In this document: one piece after another, positions 56,212 through 64,000 of the stretch
Layout: every line of letters starts with the position of its first letter
Position numbering within the stretch: the first letter of the stretch is position 1
NCBI GenBank assembly: GCA_026119935.1
Contig: JALRMH010000007.1
Span: forward strand, 124,001-188,000
Direction of reading: 5' to 3'
Source of the DNA: Endothia cerciana
Taxonomy: Eukaryota > Ascomycota > Sordariomycetes > Diaporthales > Cryphonectriaceae
Length of the DNA stretch: 64,000 nt
The notes under the pieces: generated by a model
Database searches by the model: none
Told to the model about the DNA's origin: nothing
The model's input: the letters and a program-made list of their open reading frames with translations, nothing else
Program-made: the position numbers and the translations under genes

Positions 56212-57109
56212 TGTTATTTGTGGTTGTGGACCGAGACTAATCTTGGTTGTCTGAGAGTTCAGTGTTATAGTCAAGCAAGGTTGGAATTCCAACTTTTTTT
56301 CGAAGGGCTGCCCCTCGCTAAGCCGTTTCGAGCAATAGCGATAAGCTGATAACGTGCTGTATATACAACAGCATGAGCATGCTCTCTACCTCTTGGTAGG
56401 AGGAGGATGGGACAATTATTTTATGCAGAGGATCTGGGAGACGACGTCGTGGCATCCTCTTGGACCACAGACTTCACAGTGCTCCCATACTAATGTAATG
56501 TTCGGCAGGTGTGTAGTACGTTTTTACAACTGTGTATTATTTGGACCTTCGGGTATCTGTCTCGTCAATAATCGCATTTTTCTATCTTTACAATGGTACT
56601 ATCTGCAACGTTGCAAAAACACTTCTCCCCATAATCACCATCAATCTTAAGCCTCAGGATTGGCCCAGTTCCAATTCATCAAACACCCCGTGCCTTGGTG
56701 TCGAGGAGCACTGCCGCTGCTGTGATATATGTAGGGACGCTCGTGGCCAATGTTTATTTTCTTTTCGCGGGCTATTGTTGTGTGGTTCCTCATGTTATCT
56801 AACGCGGTCGTCCACTTCAGAAAGCTCACTGCTATCTTGAGCACTAGCCACGCAGTCATCAATTCAATACCACCTTCAGGTTGTGATAATCGGAAAGCCA
56901 TCGTCCACTGCTCAATATTTCCTGGGCCGTCCACAGTTCTCAACGGCCGAACCATTCCCCGCTTCCTGAACAACCAAGGGTGCCCTGGACTGCTTTGCTC
57001 TGACACTCGGGCTTCTCACGTCCTTACTTTCGGAGATTGCCAGGCCCACAGCCAAATTCTTGAGCACCGTCAGCGCGCACTGACAGAAGTCAAATCGTCA
57101 AGACGGCAC
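56212..57109. promoter_or_regulatory. bcp1 promoter and 3' flank of the SAP-domain gene
   Basis: 898 bp without a recognisable gene. Moderately AT-rich between 56350 and 56660. Confidence 0.45.
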
Positions 57110-59149
57110 TCAATAGCCAGGTCGGTATCGGTAAGGATCATCTCCCCTGAAACGCCCAGGGCCTCGATCGCCTCGGAATCCACGATTCCTCGGGGGCCGA
57201 TCTGAACGGCGGCCACTATCGTAACGCGAAAACCGGTCCTCATCAGTGACCGGCGGACGAGGAGGCCGCCTGTAATCGTCCCTGCGAGAATCGGTCATAC
57301 TGCTGGCACCCACCGCCCCTAGCCGTTCGCGTTGAAGGCGCTCTTCGTGCTCCTTCTGCCGGTGGGGAGGCCTGATCCCTATGAAGACCTCGCGGCCTCT
57401 GTCGACAAAAGAATCGGTATTCTCAAAGGTGAAGCGATGATAGTCTTTGCCGAGATCAGGTGGTGGGTCCCGGGAGTAAAAAGAGCGCATGTTTTCGATG
57501 CGACGTCGAGCCACGTCTTCATTGAGAGGGGTGTAGAAGAGGCGAGGTTGGGCTTGGGTTTGCTGGGTCTGCAGACCACCGGAACTTTCGAAAGACGGCC
57601 GACCACCTCTGCCTCGAGGGCCCCTAGGTGCAGCTTCGATGCCGGGGTAGGTCGGGCCAGCTGCTGGGCCGGTGGGAGGTGGTTTGGAAAGTGTCTTACT
57701 GTCGGCGCCCACTTCACGATGAACCGCTACCACGCTTCCGCCATGCTTTTCGTAAATGACCTCCCAGCGCCGGCCGCCTCGTGGTGCAGTGTCCTCCCGC
57801 TCGATGAAGTCCTTGACTTGAATCGGCGGTATGAAATCGACCCAGAGTGGTTTTCGGTTCCGCTCATTAGGCCAGACCTGATTGTGCAACGCAGCACGCA
57901 CGCGCTGCGCAGCTGCAATTGACGTCAACTGTACAAAAGCGTGTGTGCGGATCTGGTCGAGATAGAACTGTTCGATGAGGTTGGGATCAGGTTCACTACC
58001 TGGCGGTGTGATCAGGTCGACAATGTACTGCTCGACCGTCTCAGACCGCAATGGCCGCATGAGTTCTCGAATATATAACGAGGTGGTGGGCGGATGATTT
58101 GATGGTAGTGAACCATCTTCCTCGCTCCTGCCTTTGAGATCCCCTTCTGGGAGATAATCCGCTAGCTGTGAAGCATCGGATCGGGAGGCCTCGTACTGGT
58201 GTTGTTGTGGCTTGAATGTGGTCCAAGGCGCCTCGGCGGACCTTCCTATAGCCAATTTTCCCATAGAGGCTTCCTCGCCACCGACATCGAGTGGTGCGAC
58301 TTGCTCTTGCGAGGTAGATATCGGGGGCGACGTCCTGAGAGGCTCTGCTGCAGCCATTCTCTCCGCATGCGCTTCGTCTCCTCTAATGTCCAGAGATTCA
58401 TCTTGAGCCCGAGAGGCGGAGGTAGAAGGCGGGCCCTTGAGGGGCTCTGCTATTGCCACTCGCTTCGCGAACGCTTCCTCTCCACTAATCTCGAGCAGGT
58501 CTTGAGACTTGTCGGCGACAGAACCTGCCGAGCGTCCTCCATCGTCCTCGCTCTTGGCAGCTTCTGTTACCTCTGTTGGCTTTGCGACGCCGTTTTGAGA
58601 TCTCTTATATGGACTGCTGGATAGATCGCCCGTGTCGAAATCAACAATGTCTTCGAGCTGTTCTGCCTGAGGCTCTTCCTCCTGCCGAGCTCTCTTGGCC
58701 GAGGGTGGTGGTGTTGAGGAACGCCTCTTCCGCTTCTGCATCTCGGCGGCCGCATCGCTTGATGGCACGGGTGTTGGCAGAATAGCTTCGTCACTGGTCT
58801 CTGGTTGGGCAGCGGCCGCGTCTGTAGCGACAGGTGTTGGCGGTGTAGCAGCCAATGGTTGCGATGTCGCGTCTTCGTTCACGGTCGCGGTCGCGTTAAC
58901 GGCTGACGATGACTCCGTCGTAGATGGCCCTGCGCTTGCCTCTTCTTGCATGGAGACATCATCAGGAGTGTCATCCGTCCCACCGACTGGAGCGTTGTCC
59001 TCTGTCGCGGCCTCCTCTGCCTGGGTCGCAGCGGCATCGGCCTCAGTTAGGCGCCGAATCAATTCTGCCTTGACGCCCTTAGTAGGCAGGCCTCTGCTTG
59101 ACAGCTCTGCCCTCAGATCAACCACCTTCAAGCTCGACCAGTCCGTCAT
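57110..59149 (-). CDS. SAP-domain protein with acinus-like RRM and Arg/Gly-rich tail
   Basis: Single exon, 679 aa, from the ATG at 59149 (the open frame extends upstream, but only with GTG). A SAP DNA-binding motif lies at residues 4-35 (SSLKVVDLRAELSSRGLPTKG...LIRRL). A long low-complexity Ala/Ser/Glu region covers about residues 40-370. It includes three copies of a degenerate repeat around LDxxGxEAxxxRxAxAEPL. At about 385-510 comes a segment like the C-terminal RRM of acinus (LYIRELMRPL, THAFVQLTSIAAAQRVRAAL, PLWVDFIPP, WEVIYEKHGG). The tail has an RSB-like part and ends in RGFRGDRGPGRFRGD, typical of RNA binders. Acinus joins the ASAP splicing/exon-junction complex, and a similar nuclear RNA role is likely here but inferred. 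Confidence 0.85.
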   Translation of the reverse strand: MTDWSSLKVVDLRAELSSRGLPTKGVKAELIRRLTEADAAATQAEEAATEDNAPVGGTDDTPDDVSMQEEASAGPSTTESSSAVNATATVNEDATSQPLAATPPTPVATDAAAAQPETSDEAILPTPVPSSDAAAEMQKRKRRSSTPPPSAKRARQEEEPQAEQLEDIVDFDTGDLSSSPYKRSQNGVAKPTEVTEAAKSEDDGGRSAGSVADKSQDLLEISGEEAFAKRVAIAEPLKGPPSTSASRAQDESLDIRGDEAHAERMAAAEPLRTSPPISTSQEQVAPLDVGGEEASMGKLAIGRSAEAPWTTFKPQQHQYEASRSDASQLADYLPEGDLKGRSEEDGSLPSNHPPTTSLYIRELMRPLRSETVEQYIVDLITPPGSEPDPNLIEQFYLDQIRTHAFVQLTSIAAAQRVRAALHNQVWPNERNRKPLWVDFIPPIQVKDFIEREDTAPRGGRRWEVIYEKHGGSVVAVHREVGADSKTLSKPPPTGPAAGPTYPGIEAAPRGPRGRGGRPSFESSGGLQTQQTQAQPRLFYTPLNEDVARRRIENMRSFYSRDPPPDLGKDYHRFTFENTDSFVDRGREVFIGIRPPHRQKEHEERLQRERLGAVGASSMTDSRRDDYRRPPRPPVTDEDRFSRYDSGRRSDRPPRNRGFRGDRGPGRFRGDDPYRYRPGY

Positions 59150-59935
59150 TTTGGCTAGGCGCGGGAGGTGCAGAACAGGTGCAGGCACATGTTCGTGCCC
59201 AAGGTGTCTAACTGAGGGTTAGAATGAGGCGCGCGACGCGTGGGTCGTAGACTGGGACAGAATCAAGAGCTTAGGGCAGTGGGAGACACAACGTGATCAT
59301 GACCAAGGGACCGGTGGACAAGGACGTTGAGCAAGATGCGGCAAGTAAAACACTGCCGTTCTTTGGTATGGCGCGTTTTGGGTCGCCGCGGTTCAAGTTC
59401 TCCAATACTCACAAGGAAGCGCAGCGCAGCGAAAAGCTGCGAACTGTTTTTGAAGCACGGCCCACTTAATTTGGGCCGGAGATCCCTGCATTGATACACA
59501 TCGCCAAATGCGGAAATAGGCACCACCCACCGCGCTCTTTCCTTTGAATGCCTACGTACTTATGGTACTCGTTTCTTTATCCTCCTCCTCTCAATTTCTT
59601 GTGTCCCTCTTGAAAGACTTGACCTTCAAATATGCCTCCCGTCAATCAATCGTCTTAGGTGAACCGAGCGTGTATCAAGAATGACGGGTTGAGGTTGACG
59701 GTCTACCATCGTTTGCATGCCCTTTTCCACGGGCAGATATTCAATCTGAGCCTCGTCTCAGGTCTTTCGAGACTTCTCAAATCCAGAAACCCATCTTCTT
59801 CTCTCACAGCTGAGCCTTGGATTTCATTCTACAATCCTCGAATCTCAGCACAGCATGAGCTTCTCTTGTTGACATCTCAGCCGACCTCGACTCGTCCATC
59901 AAGACGTTTCTGCCTGGCAGGCGACGACCGTCACG
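59150..59935. promoter_or_regulatory. Divergent promoter region
   Basis: 786 bp between the SAP gene and the next plus-strand gene. CT-rich near 59575-59645 and 59760-59830 on the plus strand, consistent with a fungal promoter or 5' leader. Confidence 0.5.
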
Positions 59936-61345
59936 ATGAACCTCCTCCACCGTGTATTTCACAGTGGAATCGCCAAGCCAAGCGCAGCTCAGCAACATAA
60001 GAGCAATCAAGGCCAGTCTACCGCATCCCATCGATCACCAAGAAAATCCAGGACCCCGTCCCGACTGCCAGACCTCGATCATTTGCCTTATACTCGAGCA
60101 GAACCTCACCACGGGGTGCGGATCAAGCAAGAGTATGACGAGGACGAGACTTTGAAGATGCCTCGCCATGACCAGGGTATCGCAGACGATAGCCAACAGG
60201 TTGAGGAGGATGTCCAATCCGACAAAGAACAACCAGAATTTGATGAGGATGCAGACGAGGAGTCTCTCGCCCCTTTGGATGAGCATGAGGAGTCCCCCGA
60301 CAATTATTTTGGCAGCGATGGCCTCATTCTTAGCATAGAAGGCGATAGTGAGGACCAGATGCTCAAGGAAATATCATCTGTCCTTAGAGGCAAAAACAAG
60401 CCAGACACACTCACCCCGAACGCCAACTCAGAAGACGACGTTGACGGCAGGGAGCTTGACATCGGCGAAGACTTCGAGGATGAGCTTGAGAACGAGTTTG
60501 AAGAAAATCTTCTCATTGATGAGCGCGACTTGCGAGACTACCTGAAGCACAAACGGGCGACCCCGGGTATCGACAAGTGGCCAAACGAAGCTTGTCGGCT
60601 CTACAAGCTGCTTTACCTACGAGGTCTATACCCACTGATGCCATCCGGCTGGGGCTCCTGGGACCTCCGTGATCACCCCATGCCGGTAGAGCTCTTCACG
60701 CCAATGGGCAGTGATGAAAAGGCCCTTATCAAAGCCAAGAAGAGCGACTACCATGGTAAGTGCGATTTCTCTCTCGGTGCTGGACAAGTCGCTTACTTTT
60801 TGAGGACAGCCACGAAAGCTCTGCGAGGTCTCTTCGAGCTTCATGTCCGAGTCAGAGCCTATCGTCAAGGCGGTCAGCATAACGGAATCGCGCCCCTCAT
60901 CAGAAAGGAGATTGAGCGATACGTTCGCTGGGCCGAGAAGGATGCTGATCTTTTTCGTAAACGCGACTACGCCAGTCCTGTCTTCACGACCGCTTACACC
61001 AATGCCCAGGCGGCCAGCAGTGGCCAGGAGGTGGTGGAGAGGTGCCAGTCATTGGTTCGAAGATATCGGGCCAAGTGGGTCCGTCATGGCATTGAGCGCT
61101 ATCCCCGTCTCATCACCATCTTCGTCGTCATTCAACACATCGTCCTGATCTTCACGGCAGACACCGAGCATGACGGGGACGACGAGCCATTCCCCTTTGC
61201 CGAGCTCGACATGTCGAAGAAAACCCACTGGCTGGATTCTTCACTAGCCATTGCCATCTCCGTGATGCTGGCGAGAGAATCCCTCGTGGCCCACCGCGAG
61301 ATCTTCCCAGTGATCGAGCAGGTGGAGGATGACCCCGATCTGTGA
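59936..61345 (+). CDS. Conserved fungal hypothetical protein with acidic N-terminal half
   Basis: I model two exons, 59936-60755 and 60810-61345, giving 451 aa. The 54-nt intron (GTAAGT donor, acceptor GACAG) is a multiple of three and has no stop, so an unspliced 469-aa reading is also open. Removing it joins KKSDYH to ATKALRGLFELHVRVR. Residues 1-200 are disordered and very acidic (EQPEFDEDADEES, DFEDELENEFEENLLIDERDL). The C-terminal half is folded: GIDKWPNEACRLYKLLYLRGLYPLMPSGW, a helical KALRGLFELHVRVRA, IRKEIERYVRWAEKDADL, and LITIFVVIQHIVLIF. The ERYVRWAEKDADL pattern is one I associate with fungus-specific proteins of unknown function, some nuclear. No activity is assigned. Confidence 0.82.
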   Translation: MNLLHRVFHSGIAKPSAAQQHKSNQGQSTASHRSPRKSRTPSRLPDLDHLPYTRAEPHHGVRIKQEYDEDETLKMPRHDQGIADDSQQVEEDVQSDKEQPEFDEDADEESLAPLDEHEESPDNYFGSDGLILSIEGDSEDQMLKEISSVLRGKNKPDTLTPNANSEDDVDGRELDIGEDFEDELENEFEENLLIDERDLRDYLKHKRATPGIDKWPNEACRLYKLLYLRGLYPLMPSGWGSWDLRDHPMPVELFTPMGSDEKALIKAKKSDYHGKCDFSLGAGQVAYFLRTATKALRGLFELHVRVRAYRQGGQHNGIAPLIRKEIERYVRWAEKDADLFRKRDYASPVFTTAYTNAQAASSGQEVVERCQSLVRRYRAKWVRHGIERYPRLITIFVVIQHIVLIFTADTEHDGDDEPFPFAELDMSKKTHWLDSSLAIAISVMLARESLVAHREIFPVIEQVEDDPDL

Positions 61346-64000
61346 GGCTTGTGCTTAGGACTGTCAATGACTGAGACGATGCAACGTGAGATTTTGACGA
61401 GGGCTGACGAGGAAAAGATGAGACCTGCTTACGCCCGCTGAACCAGATTGAAGGGCACACAGCTGTGTAGTGTGGACGTTTACGCATGACTGATGATATT
61501 TTGATGCTTCTCCCGCATCATGCGATAGAATGGACATCGCCATAGTCTTCCAACACTCACATTCACACCGTATGGAGGGACCTTTCTTCTGTCGAAACTA
61601 TACTTATATTCATGAGCAATGCGAATTTGATCCAGGGCTCGCAAGGCATGTCTCGTGGCAACGGCTTACTGAATTTCTGACAGTGTTATCCCGAATCGGT
61701 GTTATGGTGTCATACAAGTGGCTGCCCCTTCTCATCTGGCACGTAATGCGTCCCGGCAAATTACATTCCATATCGTGTGAATATTCCACACTCGGTGGGT
61801 TCCGGGGAGGGAGGCCACTGTACGTAGACTGATATCTGGTCCAGGGTTACTCGAGCCCGACGCCGGTTCCCGCGGTCACGCCTGGGAGATGTGTTGAAGC
61901 ACTCGATGATTGCCGACGCCGCGGACACTTCTGGATCTTTCAAATCCCCACTCTACCTTGCCCACCGCCGTTTGGCTCGGGGTGTAGCTGGAGGGGCCTG
62001 CACAAGGAGCACAATTGTTCGTTCGGGCACCAGGCGGGGTTATGATACGAGGCCGACCAGCCAAGAACCAACGGCCGGCAGAAGAGAGCCCACTCCCTTG
62101 GCCTTGTGCTTGTGGGGGCGGTTGACGATTGGAATACCTGTGGCACACGCAAGGGGACGGGGCGCCGACAGTCTCTCCTTAATCGCACTGGGACCCCTGG
62201 CCTGTCCCTCAACTGATCCCCCACCTTTCTGAGATTATCAAGATATGAAAAGCGTGGGACGATCTATAGCTGCCGCGACCCACAGGCGCCGGAGACGCCG
62301 GGAGAATTCCGCCGAAGCGAGATGCCTCAGGGGAGACGGGTCCTTCGGCCGAGGTCGTCCGTGCCTCTCTGTCTCGCACACGAGGTCTGTCACCGCCGGC
62401 CGCGGAGACAAGAGCTGGCGGCGCTGAACTAGAGACATCATCATGGCTGGAAAATTTTCTCACCGCGTTCGGCAATCGGGGACTTGGGGAAAAGTTTCTG
62501 AATACCGCTGTCGAACCTTTCGCTAGTTCGAAGACTTGTAGCTCGGCAAGTCGCTCAGCCATGGACAAGATCTTGGCTCTGGTTCGGTCCTAGTTCCCGG
62601 AACCTAGCCTTACGCGCCTTAGTGCCTCCCACACCGTGGCATAGTACAAGGCCGGGGGGGGGGGGGGCAAAGAAGACTCTCGGCGCTGGGGACACCAAGA
62701 GATCCCTTACGCGGCTAAAGTACGTAATTTAGGAGAGCTGGTGTCTGTCTAGCAGAGTTCAAGTGACGGTTGACGAGACGGCCGGCGAGTCGGATAGGAT
62801 GGGGAGAGTGCCGACCACGGACGCAACGGGTTGGAATCTAGAGACAAGGAAGAGAGCATGGCTGTGATGCATCACTTTCATGACCGCCTTTTGCAATGGT
62901 AGGGGTACAGCCGTCAGGGGAATCTGATAACCTTGCCTACACCACCATCTGATATGCCCCGAGGACCCAGCACGGCCTCGCCATGTACAACCTACTGTAG
63001 CTTAAGATATGCATGCAGGATCCGCACCGGAGGGACGCCAAAATCCACCCTGACAAGCAAGGAGTACCCGGGGCAGAATTTATTTCCAATAGGGGTCTTC
63101 CCATTGGTCAACGTCCCCTTCCTCCTTTGTCGGCCTCTGACGGATGTCTGTGGCCATGACAGGCATCAAATTCCACCTTGGATAGGGAGAAAAGAATCAC
63201 TAATTCGTCGTCGGGGGCCGGACGGGCACATGATAGCCAACGAGGACGAGAGGGAATTCTGCACACTACGGTCTGGCCGCCCTTGAGCCTGAGCTTTGCT
63301 GACATGACCATCTCTTGCTCCTCCCCTACCTGATACATCACCCTCCCACACACCACACCGCATCACACCATACCAATAGGCGCGTGCCAAACGGCTGGAA
63401 ATTTTCCAAGCTACTGCAACGGCTTGTCATCCGCGGTAGTATCGGACAGCACTCTGCACAACGTTCGCCGCCAGCGTGGCTCCTCGTCCCGGCTCTGGGT
63501 AATTTATGCATTATCGTGGGCCGTACGCCTCGCTTGCATACTGATCGTGTAGTACTGGCGAGACAACTTCCCACTCCGGCCAGGGGTCAGCACCCAACCG
63601 AACAGAGCACCCAGGAGTGGTCCAACAATCAGCCTCCTCCAGTCAAAGCGGCGCCCGGGCTCGAACCATCTCCGTCTTGCGGTCCTCATCTCCAGACCGC
63701 AATAGGCTTCCACGTTGCCCTCGAGGTGCAGAGGCTAGAGGGTCCATCAGTACCTAGGCATCATCGCCACCAGTCGTCGTCTTCCAGCTCCTTGACCATA
63801 CTGGTCTCTGTTTGACAACTGCATTTGGTCTGGAAGGTTCTTGGTACAGGGATTTTTTTTCTTTTTCTTCTTGTTGCGTACAGCAGTGTCCCGGGCTCTT
63901 CACAGCCTTGCCGTTTGCCACGTGCTACCACACGATTTCTTGGTCTGCATCTGCTCCTCTCAGGGACATCCTTTAAGGTTCAATACGACCTGGTTTCTGT
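61346..64000. other. Gene-free right end of the window
   Basis: 2.65 kb where no open frame shows a domain or a consistent splice pattern. It contains a G14 run at about 62654-62667. CT-rich sequence near 63850-63960 may belong to the promoter or leader of a gene beyond the edge. Confidence 0.45.

Noticed and set aside
63315..63815. 166-codon open frame near the right edge
   Set aside because: No domain or conserved pattern, and overlapping frames exist on the other strand. Not enough support for a gene.

Overview
The window looks like about 64 kb of nuclear chromosome from a filamentous ascomycete (Pezizomycotina, most likely a Sordariomycete). The evidence is dense single-gene transcription units on both strands, short introns of roughly 50-120 nt with GTRNGT donors, CTGAC/CTAAC branch sites and YAG acceptors, and gene content typical of filamentous ascomycetes: Egt1 fusion, CnxE/nit-9 fusion, Mdv1, Zn2Cys6 regulator. 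It has no operons, no CRISPR array, no rRNA and no recognisable intact transposon. I inferred 63 introns by matching reading frames across splice sites. Nearly every multi-exon model closes in frame, which is strong internal support.

Layout, left to right: a long gene-poor CT-rich leader and a membrane-anchored SH3 protein (3627-5431 +); a Zn2Cys6 transcription factor (6621-9044 -); Vps15 (9581-14303 +); U2 snRNP A' (14941-16014 +); a Dpb3-like histone-fold protein (16213-16974 -); a CLC chloride/proton transporter (17626-20315 +); ergothioneine synthase Egt1 with 13 exons (21012-24618 -); a 2.9 kb gene-free stretch; a double GFA-domain protein (27534-29187 +); eIF2B alpha (29560-30777 -); a NECAP-like protein (31640-32425 +); a coiled-coil hypothetical (32644-33603 -); a PflX-like radical SAM protein (34485-35905 -); a TMEM42/EamA-like membrane protein (36328-37416 -); TFIIA gamma (38159-38750 -); V-ATPase c'' (39121-39986 +); a hypothetical (40823-42575 -); the molybdenum cofactor fusion CnxE (42887-45009 -); Pop5 (45380-46101 +); Gpn2 (46108-47277 -); Bub3 (47552-48732 +); an acidic hypothetical (49277-50665 -); Mdv1 (51303-53364 -); chorismate mutase (54253-55059 +); Bcp1 (55264-56211 -); a SAP/acinus-like protein (57110-59149 -); and a conserved hypothetical (59936-61345 +). 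The last 2.65 kb shows no gene.

The genes are mostly housekeeping (splicing, replication, translation, vacuole, trafficking, mitosis, mitochondrial fission, cofactor and amino-acid synthesis) and do not form one pathway or a secondary-metabolite cluster. I did not find a clear new multi-gene system. The observations most worth a second look are: runs of 11 or more C or G that sit inside seven introns but in no exon I assigned; a PflX-type radical SAM gene of prokaryotic style, with a perfect 14-bp hairpin and a decayed tRNA-like sequence just beyond its 3' end; the two complete GFA zinc sites in one protein; and several micro-exons, including a 25-nt exon that carries half of a zinc cluster.
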